Both the position numbers and the translations under genes were made by a program. The notes below the pieces were generated by a model, which was not told the DNA's origin, did not search any database, and saw nothing but the letters and a program-made list of their open reading frames with translations. Of a stretch of DNA of 64,000 nt, positions 1 to 8,361 are shown in pieces (positions within the stretch are counted from its first letter, which is position 1; every line of letters starts with the position of its first letter). This DNA is from Deltaproteobacteria bacterium (GTDB taxonomy: Bacteria; Myxococcota_A; Polyangia; Polyangiales; Polyangiaceae). The DNA lies in NCBI GenBank assembly GCA_016218915.1, contig JACRCQ010000048.1, positions 1 through 64,000 of the forward strand. The letters run 5' to 3'.

Positions 1-133
1 GGAAATCGAGGCGGTTCCCGCTCTGGCCCCCTCTGGCTGCCGCATTGGATCATCCTTGGGATGCGGCAGATCCGGAGGGGGCGGGGCGCGAAGCGCCCGG
101 GGGAGGTGATCAATTCTGGGCAGTGCTCCGTGC
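1..133 (+). repeat. Dispersed palindromic repeat, copy A
   Basis: Imperfect hairpin (arms about 26-45 and 61-82), then a second small hairpin GGGCGC-GAA-GCGCCC (84-98), then the tail GGGGGAGGTGATCAA (99-113). By eye, positions 1-133 match the reverse complement of 29266-29398 with about four differences. The repeat probably continues left of the window edge. It lies just beyond the 3' end of the reverse-strand lipoprotein gene that ends at 202. It could serve as a terminator as well as being a REP-type element. Confidence 0.8.
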
Positions 134-201
134 TTGGGGGGTATTGAGTCAACCTCTGACGGTCGCGGCTCCATGCGTCGCGAGCGGGTACGTGCCCGCA
201 C

Positions 202-1221
202 CTACTTGTCGTAGTTGCCCACGCAGATCCCGAAACCCGCGGGCAGGTTCGTGCTGCCGCCCTGGCACACGCCACCCTCGCACTCGTCCGACGCTCCCAC
301 GTGGCAGAGCTGCATGCACGTGTTCGTCGTCTTCGCGCACACGAAGCCTTCCGCACACGGCACGTCCTTGCACGACTCCCCTTGCTTGGCCGCATCCTTG
401 GGCAGCGGAATGCACCCGGTCGTGCCATCCGACTTGACGATCGCGCACGACAACCCAGGGTCGCACTTCTTGGGGTCGGATTCAGGATCGAGCGGATCGC
501 AGCCGCGCCCAGGCACGCAAACCGGCACCTTGCGCGGATCCGAACCCGGATGATCCGCCCAGTAGTCTCGGGCAACCTCTTCGGAGCAGTAGAACCCTGG
601 GTCACAGTTGTCGTCGGCGCCGCAGCAATACTTCAAGCACTGGGCGATCGAGAGGGTCCCCACGCAGGTCAGCCCGGCCGCGCAGTCCGACGATCGGGAG
701 CACGGGTCCTTCGCCTTTCCCGGACCGGATGCCGTGCAAACCGCTTCCGTCGTCTCGCCGGCCCACGCGACCTGGCATGCATACGCTGGCCCCGGGACTC
801 CGCCCTCGTTGTCGTTGGGAGTCGATGGCCCGAACGAGCCACCCATGTTGCCCCCAGCGGCGTCGTCCTTCTTCTCAGCGTTCGCGTCCGCCTCGCTGTC
901 CTTGCCCGACGACGCATCGTACCCACCACCATCGGCCGGCGGCGGCGCTGCATCCGCCGCCATCCCGGCGTCGAACTCCTTGCACGCCTCTACCAGGTTC
1001 GGGTTGCAGCCTGTGCCGCAGAGCGGGTTGCGCGTGCCGCCAGCATCGACCTGCGCTTCGCCAGCCTCTGGGGAAGGAACGATCGATTCAATGCTCGCAT
1101 CGCCAAAGCAACCGGCAGCCGGACATCCAGGCGCGTCCGTGGCTTCCATGGACGTAATGCTCCCGCAAGCGCTCAGGGCGAGCAGCGCGGGGATGGAGAA
1201 CAAGAATCTATAAGCAATCAT
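202..1221 (-). CDS. Cysteine-rich lipoprotein, function unknown
   Basis: 339 aa. The start is placed at the ATG opening MIAYRFLF because a lipoprotein signal follows at once, with lipobox LSAC and lipidated Cys19. An Asp/Ala/Gly-rich linker (about residues 40-130) leads to a C-terminal half with more than 20 cysteines in short spacings such as SSDCAAGLTC and CAEGFVC. This resembles the small disulfide-stabilised modules often seen on myxobacterial surface lipoproteins. It is probably exported and membrane-anchored. No catalytic motif is visible and no specific function can be assigned. It is transcribed toward the repeat at the window edge and lies downstream of, and co-directional with, the propeller gene. 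Confidence 0.75.
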   Translation of the reverse strand: MIAYRFLFSIPALLALSACGSITSMEATDAPGCPAAGCFGDASIESIVPSPEAGEAQVDAGGTRNPLCGTGCNPNLVEACKEFDAGMAADAAPPPADGGGYDASSGKDSEADANAEKKDDAAGGNMGGSFGPSTPNDNEGGVPGPAYACQVAWAGETTEAVCTASGPGKAKDPCSRSSDCAAGLTCVGTLSIAQCLKYCCGADDNCDPGFYCSEEVARDYWADHPGSDPRKVPVCVPGRGCDPLDPESDPKKCDPGLSCAIVKSDGTTGCIPLPKDAAKQGESCKDVPCAEGFVCAKTTNTCMQLCHVGASDECEGGVCQGGSTNLPAGFGICVGNYDK

Positions 1222-1355
1222 CGGCGAGAACAGGCTCACCCTAGAATATACCACGCCCGCCCAAGACTCCAAACGACGTGCCAATCCTTCCATCACGGGA
1301 TTTGCCGCGATGTGGGATCAACGCCCCGGCCGGCACCCTGACTCCTGTGTCGCGG

Positions 1356-3446
1356 TCAGCGCACTTCGACCGTCCGGACGACCATGTTGCCCGCCGAATC
1401 GTAGACCCGGATCGCCACGATGTGCGGTCCGCCTCCTGCCGGCAGGATCGGGGTCACGTCGATGTCGAATTCCTCCACAGGCTCGTCAAAAACCCCGTCC
1501 TGCGGATGGAACGGCGTCCAGAACTTGGTCTGCGAGTCCACTGCCACGTCGATGTGGGAGATCGGTCCCACTCCATCGACCACCTTGCCCCGGATGCGCT
1601 TGCCAGCAACCGCCAGCTCCTGGAATACGGGCGGCGTGTTGTCGACCGTCACGGTCCCGCTCGTGAGCTCGTGCCGGGTGACCTGGGGGGGCGGGTTCAC
1701 CAGCTCATCGGTGGCCTCCACCTTCACGCGGTAGGTCCCCTCAGGCAATCCCGACGTGTCCCACTCATAGTCCTTGTCCGTGTGGATCACGTCCGGGAGC
1801 ATCGCGGCTCGCCAGTTCTGCTGCCCTTCGAGCCGGTACCACACCCGGTAACGCAGCTTGTCGTTGTCCGGGTTGTCGATCTTCCAGCTGACCTTCACCG
1901 TGTTGTTGTGCTTCGCAGGCTCGTCGCCCGATGCCGGCACTTCGTCCTTCTTCGACGAAGGCTTGGACGGCGCACCCTTCATTTCCGCGTCGATCGAGGT
2001 GATCACAGCGCGCGCGTTGTCCGTCACGAACGGGATCGCTACCTCGCGCAGCACAGCCTTGGGGTCACGCGCGAAACGCGCCCGAACCTGGATGTAGCGC
2101 GCCGGAAGGCTCGTGATCGGCCCCGGCGTCCCCAGGGGCGCGCTCCAGTCGTTCCACGTCGTGTCCGGCTTCTCTGTATTGCCCGTGCGCGTCGACAGCT
2201 CGATCAGCCCGTCCGCACGCCACATCATCTTGCCCCAGCGCGAACGCAGCCCAGCGTCCAGCACCTTGCTCGTCCACACCGCATCGGGTCCGCCGATCGC
2301 CCGCACCTCCCGGAACACCGTCGGATCGCTGGTCACCACGAACTTCTTGCCGCCTGCCAGCACCATCGTGCCGACCTGCCGCTCGTCCGTGTCAGCAACG
2401 ACCGCCGAAGTGTGCGCATCGTCGACCGTGTAGATCTGCCCCTTGTCCCCTGTGCCCACGAACGGCACGCCCTCGTCGTTGAGCGCCAGCGACTGGTAGT
2501 GGGTGTCTGCGTTGAACAGCAGCTTCTCCACGCGCCCGTCCGGCTCGAACCGTGTGAGCGTTCCCTTGCCCGGACGCGGCAACTGCGTGGGCTTGGCCGG
2601 CCCTGCAGGCTGCGTCGCAGTGGGAGACCAGGAGCTGTGCGACGGCACCTCGGGAGGATTCTGGTGCTCGTTCGAGATGACGTACATCCGGCCATCCCGG
2701 TTGATCGCGATGGCCTTGACGTCGTCGCCCTCGAAGTCGTGCATCACCGACGCGCGGCCTGCCGCTGGAATCCTGTACAGGATCGCCTTGCCGCTGGAGC
2801 CGGTGAACACCGTGCCGTCACCTCCGATCGCCAGGCTGATCAGGTGCGACTCGTCGCTGTCGTAGTGCACCTGCGCTTTGCCCGCCTGATCGATGCGGAA
2901 CAGCTTGCCCTCAGGGCCAGTGGCCGCGAACACCGACTTGGTCTTCGGGTCAAAGGCCAGCGCCCACACGTGGTGCACGCCTGGCAGGTCCACGTACGGC
3001 GTGGCCTTGCCTGCTCCGTCGATCTTGAAGATCTTGCCGTTGGGGATCGTGCCTGCCAGCAAGGCTCCGGTCGCGTCCACGGCGAGCGCGGTGACCGCCA
3101 TCTGCCCCGTGGCAGAGAACTCCGTGACCTTGCCAGCCTGGACCTTGAAGATCTTGCCTGTGTTGCCCGTGCCCACGAGCACTGAGCCGTCAGCCAGCAC
3201 CATGGAGCACCACGCTGCCGTGGCGTCCGTGATCGGCGCGGAGCCGAGCAGCAGCCCGGCACGTACCTGGCCGCGGGAGTCCACGGCTGCGCCGGTCAGA
3301 TCGCCGCCCGTCAGCTCGTCAAGGGAATCCAGCCGGAACTCGCGGGTGCCAACTGCCGAGGCATCGCCTGAAGACAGCGCGCACACCGAGCACAGCGCGA
3401 GAGGAGAAAGGATGCGGAAAAAGGCGCGGAAGCTGTTCATGTTCAT
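1356..3446 (-). CDS. Exported beta-propeller protein with C-terminal Fn3/Ig-like domains
   Basis: 696 aa with an N-terminal signal peptide (Ala/Leu-rich, cleavage near ASAVG). Residues about 40-480 contain repeated short blades of the type GKIFKV, GKLFRI and GKAILYRI, each paired with VGTG or AGTIPNG strands, typical of NHL/SMP-30-like beta-propellers. The last 200 residues have Fn3/Ig-like features (LRYRVWYRLEG, LPEGTYRVKVEATDE, VYDSAGN). It starts six bases after the stop of the S55 peptidase gene, so the two are very likely co-transcribed and perhaps translationally coupled. The product is probably a periplasmic or surface binding protein rather than an enzyme. The ligand is unknown. Confidence 0.7.
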   Translation of the reverse strand: MNMNSFRAFFRILSPLALCSVCALSSGDASAVGTREFRLDSLDELTGGDLTGAAVDSRGQVRAGLLLGSAPITDATAAWCSMVLADGSVLVGTGNTGKIFKVQAGKVTEFSATGQMAVTALAVDATGALLAGTIPNGKIFKIDGAGKATPYVDLPGVHHVWALAFDPKTKSVFAATGPEGKLFRIDQAGKAQVHYDSDESHLISLAIGGDGTVFTGSSGKAILYRIPAAGRASVMHDFEGDDVKAIAINRDGRMYVISNEHQNPPEVPSHSSWSPTATQPAGPAKPTQLPRPGKGTLTRFEPDGRVEKLLFNADTHYQSLALNDEGVPFVGTGDKGQIYTVDDAHTSAVVADTDERQVGTMVLAGGKKFVVTSDPTVFREVRAIGGPDAVWTSKVLDAGLRSRWGKMMWRADGLIELSTRTGNTEKPDTTWNDWSAPLGTPGPITSLPARYIQVRARFARDPKAVLREVAIPFVTDNARAVITSIDAEMKGAPSKPSSKKDEVPASGDEPAKHNNTVKVSWKIDNPDNDKLRYRVWYRLEGQQNWRAAMLPDVIHTDKDYEWDTSGLPEGTYRVKVEATDELVNPPPQVTRHELTSGTVTVDNTPPVFQELAVAGKRIRGKVVDGVGPISHIDVAVDSQTKFWTPFHPQDGVFDEPVEEFDIDVTPILPAGGGPHIVAIRVYDSAGNMVVRTVEVR

Positions 3447-3452
3447 GAATCC

Positions 3453-5327
3453 CTAGCGCATGACGTCGCGGACGCGAATCCTGACGGAGTCCTTGCCAAT
3501 GACGAACTGGTTGAGCGGGATGACTGTGCGGACCACGGACGGGAACGGCTCCGGGGCCACGGAAGACGACGAGCTTCGAAGTGTGTCGAGGGCGCCAGGG
3601 GGAAGCCGTGAAGCAACCTGCCCCTTGAAAGCCAGGCCCTGACCGCCGACCTTGATGGTCGCAACGAGCACGTCCGGAGCCATCGAGAGCTTGGGCAGGT
3701 TCGCCATCAGCTCGCTGACGTTCTCCGGCTTGGGTAGATCCGGAACGGTCTGGTGCCCGGGCGTGAGCTCGATCTCGACCTGCGAACCCGCGAGCTCCCG
3801 AGGAATGTCGATCTCGACCACACGGATCTGCTCTGGGCCGGCAAAAGGCACCAGGTGCAAGCGCAGGTGCGCCTTGCGACCCGCCTCGATCTCGGTCTCC
3901 AGCGGGTCCACGCCTCGCAGCGTCAGAAGATCGCGCGAGAACTTGAACTCCATCTTGGTCTCGACCCCTTCGATCTGCACCGGCTCCCACGGGTTGTTCA
4001 GCAGCGCGCCGACCGATCGCACCACCCGCGAGGAGTAGAACGTGCCGATGTCAGGCGTGCCTCCCACGGAAACGCCGAAGTCGTGGAGCATGATCGAGCC
4101 GCGTCCGCGCACCGAGAGCTTGGTGTACGCGTGCCAGCAGGCATCCCGACGCTCGCTCGTGGTGGACTCTGCGGCGTTGCCGAGCGCGAGCGCTACGAAC
4201 AGCGGCGCCATGAACTTCTCGTGCGCCACCTCCATGTTCCAGTTCGGATGCGGCGCACCTGCCACGCCGGTCACGTTCAACCGCACCGGGAACACAGGCG
4301 CGTCGACCTTGTGATCCACCACGATCGCTGCCTGGCGGTCGTTGATCAGCGAGCCGACCGGACGCACCGGGCGCCCGAGCTTGAAGCTTCGCATGGTGGA
4401 TGCGAGCACCCAGTTGATCGACGCGATCGCAGTGGGCAGACGCGACACACCGCCCTGCATCATGGGGTGGCCAAAGGCCACGAGCCTGTCGCCTGATACG
4501 CGCGTCACTGTGCCGATGCCGGATGCTGCGACGTCACCGCGCACGAGCTGCACGCCGATGGCGCCGCCGTCCACGAAGCGCGTGGGCGCGTTCGGATCCT
4601 GCGTGGTGCTGCCGCCGCCCCCTTGCAGAGGCTCCAGCCCCATGGGTCCGAGCGATTCGCGCAGCATGCGCATTCCGAGCTCGCCCACGCCACCCACGGT
4701 CAGCGGCGTGGCCACGGGCATCGGAGTCGCGCCGTTGTCGTTGCGTCCGCCGGTCGCCATGGCTGCGACTTGACGGGCATGCGCCAGCACGTCGTATTCG
4801 CCTGCAGGTCCGGCGTAGGCCACGGCCGTTCCCTGGCCAAGGGTGCTGCGCGAGGCCAGACGCATCTGCGGCGAGGTGAGCGGCAGCAGGTACTCGGGGG
4901 GAATCGGCGCCTGCAGATCATCGATCATGTTCTTGATCGGCGTGACGCCAGCCACGGGCTCGCTGCCGAACTGCCAGCCGTAGGCATAGGCGCCCACGAC
5001 CTTTCCATCGATGAAGATCGGGCTTCCGCTCATGCCAGCCACGACCTTTGCGGCTTCCAGGCGCGGGTGCTTGGTCTTGACCAGGATCAGGTCCTGGTTC
5101 GGCAAGAAGGTCTTGAGGATGCCGATGACCTCGACCTCGAATCGCTCAGGCTCTGTGCCGGAGAACACGGTCAGGCCGTAGCCTTTGGTGCCTGGCTTGA
5201 GCTGGGAGATGTCGAGCATCGGCGTGGCGGTCGGATCTGCAGCCTCCGCCTTGTGCACCGAGAAGGGAAATGCGGCGGTCGCAAGGACTGCGGCGCCCAC
5301 AAGGATGCTTAGATGGATCGTTCTCAC
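3453..5327 (-). CDS. S55-family (SpoIVB-type) serine peptidase, exported
   Basis: 624 aa from a GTG start chosen because it directly precedes a signal peptide (RTIHLSILVGAAVLATAAF). Near the N terminus the segment LKPGTKGYGLTVFSGTEPE and the motif GMSGSPI (Ser100/Ser102) are characteristic of the SpoIVB S55 peptidase domain, in which Ser of the MSGSP motif is the nucleophile. FGHPM further on also fits that family. The protein is longer than SpoIVB, with an unassigned C-terminal half of beta-rich character. In Firmicutes SpoIVB is a sporulation signalling protease. Here the substrate is unknown, and the coupled propeller protein downstream is the obvious candidate partner. An in-frame extension upstream of the GTG lacks a signal peptide and was not used. 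Confidence 0.75.
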   Translation of the reverse strand: MRTIHLSILVGAAVLATAAFPFSVHKAEAADPTATPMLDISQLKPGTKGYGLTVFSGTEPERFEVEVIGILKTFLPNQDLILVKTKHPRLEAAKVVAGMSGSPIFIDGKVVGAYAYGWQFGSEPVAGVTPIKNMIDDLQAPIPPEYLLPLTSPQMRLASRSTLGQGTAVAYAGPAGEYDVLAHARQVAAMATGGRNDNGATPMPVATPLTVGGVGELGMRMLRESLGPMGLEPLQGGGGSTTQDPNAPTRFVDGGAIGVQLVRGDVAASGIGTVTRVSGDRLVAFGHPMMQGGVSRLPTAIASINWVLASTMRSFKLGRPVRPVGSLINDRQAAIVVDHKVDAPVFPVRLNVTGVAGAPHPNWNMEVAHEKFMAPLFVALALGNAAESTTSERRDACWHAYTKLSVRGRGSIMLHDFGVSVGGTPDIGTFYSSRVVRSVGALLNNPWEPVQIEGVETKMEFKFSRDLLTLRGVDPLETEIEAGRKAHLRLHLVPFAGPEQIRVVEIDIPRELAGSQVEIELTPGHQTVPDLPKPENVSELMANLPKLSMAPDVLVATIKVGGQGLAFKGQVASRLPPGALDTLRSSSSSVAPEPFPSVVRTVIPLNQFVIGKDSVRIRVRDVMR

Positions 5328-5511
5328 GGGGTCGCCAGCATAGCCGAAGAGGGGCGGGTGTGCCGCCCGACTTTTCGGGGCAACGAGAAGGGCCCTCTCC
5401 CGGGCGAGCCAACGGAACACTGAGGACCGCCCGCGAAGCCTTGACATGCGAAGGGCAATCAGATCTGCTATCGGCTCGCGCGGTCGAGCTGACTCGAATG
5501 GGACGTGTGCT

Positions 5512-6774
5512 ATGAGGTTCCGCTCTCTGCGATTGAAGGATTTCAAGGGCTTCGTGGACGAAGTCATTGATCTGGATCGGTCGTTGGTCGTGTTGGCCGG
5601 GCCCAACGGCTCGGGAAAAAGCAGCGTGCTTGATGCGCTGTGCATGCTGGGCACTGAAATCCTCGCGAACATTGCCGCCCTCCGACGACGTGGCCGCTCG
5701 ATCCGGGGCAAGGTTCCGGAGACGGGCGATGTTCGCCACTCTGCCTCTTCGGCGACGCTCGAAGTGACCGTTGCGGCAGGTGGCGACGAGCGAAACGTCA
5801 GTTTGCAGCTTCAGATCGATCCCAGCACCGGCTCGCTGAACAAACCGTCGCAGGAGGCTATCGATGCGGGGCTGGTTAGCTTTTTCTCGAAGGCTGGCGA
5901 GCAGCTTCCGCTGTTCTTCTCGTACGCGCCCGAGCGCAGGGTGGATCGAACGTGGCGGAATTCCGACAAGGATGCGCTCCCAGAGGCCGGGCATCTTCTG
6001 GATGCAGTCGTGGACGCCATCGGTGGCGACCTTGGCTATGATTCCTTTCTGCGATGGTTCCGCGAGCGCGAAGACATCGAGAATGAAAGCAAGGTAGCCC
6101 GCAAAGATCTGTCCTTCGAGGACCCCCAACTCCGCGCTGTCCGGGCAGCGGTGTCGTCGATGCTCCCAGGCTACGGCGAAGTTCGCATGCAGCGCGAGCC
6201 GCTTCACCTTCTGGTCTCGAAAGGCGACCAAACGCTGACTCTCGATCAGCTCTCCGACGGCGAGAAGAACCTGATCACGATGGTAGGTGATATCGCTCGC
6301 CGCCTGGCGATAGCCAATCCGGAGCGGTCCGATCCGTTGCAGGCCGAAGCGGTCGTCCTGGTCGACGAAATTGAGCTCCACTTGCACCCCGCATGGCAGC
6401 GAAGGGTAGTCGGCGCGCTCCGCCGCACGTTCCCCGGTTGCCAGCTGATTCTCTCAACACACTCGCCTCAGGTATTGAGCGAGGTACCTACGGAGTCGAT
6501 CATCGTGCTCGATCGGTTCACGGTGAAGGCCCCGGGAGCTCCGACTGCGGGGCGTGACAGCAATGCAATCCTGTCCGAAGTGATGGACGTCTCCGAGCGC
6601 CCCCGGGCAGAGCTCGAAGAACTCCGCCGGATATCGTCGCTGATCGACCAAACCAGATACGCCGAAGCTAGCGCAGCGGTTGATGAGCTTGCAGGCCGTT
6701 TGACCGAGCGGGACGGCGAGATCGTTCGGCTGCGGACGATGCTCCATTTCATGGAGGGCGAGGATTGCGATTGA
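5512..6774 (+). CDS. AAA/SMC-like ATPase of a Septu-type (PtuA-like) defence pair
   Basis: 420 aa. It opens with RFRSLRLKDFKGF, typical of RecF/OLD-like AAA ATPases. Walker A is GPNGSGKSS (Lys36), the ABC-like signature is QLSDGEKNL, Walker B is VVLVDEIELHLHP (Asp285/Glu286), and the H-loop is LILSTHSPQ. This is the domain plan of PtuA, the ATPase of Septu. The next gene encodes an HNH nuclease overlapping its stop codon, which is the PtuA-PtuB arrangement. It could instead be an ATPase of a related uncharacterised HNH pair. The ATG lacks a clear Shine-Dalgarno sequence. TTGACA at 5441 is a possible -35, but no well-spaced -10 is evident. No reverse transcriptase is nearby, so this is not a retron. 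Confidence 0.75.
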   Translation: MRFRSLRLKDFKGFVDEVIDLDRSLVVLAGPNGSGKSSVLDALCMLGTEILANIAALRRRGRSIRGKVPETGDVRHSASSATLEVTVAAGGDERNVSLQLQIDPSTGSLNKPSQEAIDAGLVSFFSKAGEQLPLFFSYAPERRVDRTWRNSDKDALPEAGHLLDAVVDAIGGDLGYDSFLRWFREREDIENESKVARKDLSFEDPQLRAVRAAVSSMLPGYGEVRMQREPLHLLVSKGDQTLTLDQLSDGEKNLITMVGDIARRLAIANPERSDPLQAEAVVLVDEIELHLHPAWQRRVVGALRRTFPGCQLILSTHSPQVLSEVPTESIIVLDRFTVKAPGAPTAGRDSNAILSEVMDVSERPRAELEELRRISSLIDQTRYAEASAAVDELAGRLTERDGEIVRLRTMLHFMEGEDCD

Positions 6775-7406
6775 TTGAGAAGGGCCCACCTCCGCGCGAG
6801 CTGGAGGCCTACCGCTTGCGGCCGAACGCTAGGTACGACGGTGACAATTCGTTCGGTCAGGTGAAGGAACGGATCCGCAAGGCCCTGGTCCGAGAGCAGG
6901 GCTGGCTGTGCTGCTATTGCATGCAGCGGATCGAGCCATTGGCCCACCGAATGAACGTGGAGCACTGGGCGTCGCAACGACGGCACGAAGAACGGGCTCT
7001 GGATTGGACGAACTTGCTCGGGGCGTGCAAGGGCGAGCCGCAGGCCACGCAGGCGGCGCAGCATTGCGATCTTCGTAAAGGAGACAGCGAAATCCAGCTG
7101 GATCCGCAGAAAAGGGTACACATCGACACGCTCTCGTTCACAGCCGATGGGGAGCTGATCTCGTCGGACGCCGTGCTACAGGCCGACATCACGGAGCGGT
7201 TGAACCTGAACGCGGTCAACCTGCGAAACCTGCGCAGGACGGCTGTGCAGGCAGCCCAGCGCGCGCTGGAACGGAAATACTCCGGGCCGCTGCCAAGGAG
7301 CGCGCTGTCGAGGGAGTTGGAGGCGTGCGAGTGCAAAGGAAAACAACTGCCGCCTTTCAGCGGGGCGATTGCGTGGTGGCTGAGGAAACGACTGTCGCGA
7401 GCCTAG
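6765..7406 (+). CDS. HNH endonuclease, TIGR02646/PtuB-like
   Basis: 213 aa from TTG at 6765. A second TTG at 6771 would give a TTGA four-base overlap with the ATPase stop and is equally plausible; GA-rich sequence at 6753-6764 could serve either as ribosome binding site. The N-terminal third has CCYCMQRI followed by MNVEHWASQ (His67), and then NLLGACKG and HCDLRKGD. Together these form the CxC/VEH/CDxxKG pattern of the TIGR02646 HNH proteins that pair with AAA ATPases, including PtuB of Septu systems and of some retrons. The predicted role is ATPase-controlled nucleic acid cleavage during phage infection. The C-terminal helical region has no recognised motif. Confidence 0.75.
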   Translation: MRLIEKGPPPRELEAYRLRPNARYDGDNSFGQVKERIRKALVREQGWLCCYCMQRIEPLAHRMNVEHWASQRRHEERALDWTNLLGACKGEPQATQAAQHCDLRKGDSEIQLDPQKRVHIDTLSFTADGELISSDAVLQADITERLNLNAVNLRNLRRTAVQAAQRALERKYSGPLPRSALSRELEACECKGKQLPPFSGAIAWWLRKRLSRA

Positions 7407-7576
7407 CCTTCACGTCGACCAAGGCCGACTGACGGTGGGTTCCCCCGGGGACGGGCACGGAAGAGGAGACACCGCAGGGAGGAACTGCTCGACCAGCGGG
7501 CTGGTTTTCGGCCGTCGAACCGCGCGAGGTTGGAGGCGGCGCCGAAAATCCCTTGCAACGGCCCTCAGGAGGGCCC

Positions 7577-7828
7577 ATGCAGCCCATGATGCGCGATGCG
7601 GCCCTGGTCCTGGCTCTGGTGGTGCTGTTCGCCACTTCGGTCACCGCCCACGTGGCCATCGTCGCAGGCCTCGCAGTGCGCCCTCCGCGCTGGCGAGCGG
7701 CTGCAGCGTTTGCCCTGCCGCTGCTGGCCCCGATCTTCGCCTTCTCCGAGCGCATGAAGGTGCGCGGCGTGATCTGGTGCGTCGCGGTGGTCGCCTACGG
7801 CATCACCCTGGCACTGTCGATGAAATAG
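7577..7828 (+). CDS. Small two- to three-helix membrane protein
   Basis: 83 aa. The start is well supported by AGGAGG at 7567-7572, five bases before the ATG. Three hydrophobic stretches are visible: LVLALVVLFATSVTAHVAIV, AAAAFALPLLAPIFAF and VIWCVAVVAYGITLAL. No family was recognised. It runs convergently toward the peroxiredoxin gene, with only four bases between their stop codons. Confidence 0.6.
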   Translation: MQPMMRDAALVLALVVLFATSVTAHVAIVAGLAVRPPRWRAAAAFALPLLAPIFAFSERMKVRGVIWCVAVVAYGITLALSMK

Positions 7829-7832
7829 GCGC

Positions 7833-8312
7833 CTACGACGCCGCCTTGCGCAGCGTGCCGATCGCTTCCCTCACCTCCTGCACGTGACGCCCCACGCGCA
7901 GCTCGTGGTGCAACGTCGCGCGGATGATCCCGTCCCGATCGATCACGAACGTCTTTCGCTTCGCCATGCCGAGCAGCCCGCCCAGAGCTCCGATCGCGCC
8001 GTAGGAGCGCGCGATGCGCCCTCCAGGATCGCTCACGAGCGGAAACCGGAGACCGTACTGCTGGGAAAACTTCGCGTGCGACGCGTCGTCGTCGAGCGAC
8101 ACGCCGATCACCTCGGTGTCTGCGGTCTGAAGCTCGTCGTACGCATCCCGGAACGAACACGCCTCTGCCGTGCATCCTGGGGTGAAGTCCTTGGGGTAGA
8201 AGTACAGGACCACGTTCTTGCGTCCGCGATAGTCCGATAGCCGGATCACGTTTCCATCCGAGGTGCGGGCATCGAAGTCAGGGGCTGGGTCGCCGGCGGC
8301 GAGCTTGCTCAT
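7833..8312 (-). CDS. bcp: Peroxiredoxin, BCP/PrxQ type
   Basis: 159 aa, the usual size for bacterioferritin comigratory protein. The thioredoxin fold is marked by DPAPDFDARTSDG and by FYPKDFTPGCTAEACSF, with peroxidatic Cys47 and resolving Cys52 five residues apart, as in PrxQ-class enzymes. It reduces hydrogen peroxide and organic hydroperoxides using thiol donors in the cytoplasm. The start MSKLAAGD is chosen because it aligns with the family N terminus; upstream in-frame ATGs run into the divergent lipoprotein gene. The intergenic region to that gene is only 49 bp. Confidence 0.9.
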   Translation of the reverse strand: MSKLAAGDPAPDFDARTSDGNVIRLSDYRGRKNVVLYFYPKDFTPGCTAEACSFRDAYDELQTADTEVIGVSLDDDASHAKFSQQYGLRFPLVSDPGGRIARSYGAIGALGGLLGMAKRKTFVIDRDGIIRATLHHELRVGRHVQEVREAIGTLRKAAS

Positions 8313-8361
8313 GTCGGATTGGATGCGCAGCACCCCTGCAAGTTGCGCTATCCTTGCTGGC

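Noticed and set aside
1278..3185. 635-codon forward open frame over the propeller gene
   Set aside because: Arg/His-rich translation without domain or start signal, antisense to the well-supported exported propeller protein.
6765..7406. HNH protein as a homing endonuclease or restriction enzyme
   Set aside because: There is no intron or intein, no methyltransferase and no specificity subunit, and it is coupled to an SMC-like ATPase, which fits Septu better.
7505..7548. TTTTCGGC/GCCGAAAA inverted repeat before the small membrane protein, considered as a riboswitch or attenuator
   Set aside because: Only an eight-base stem with a 28-base loop and no conserved riboswitch elements; too weak to call.
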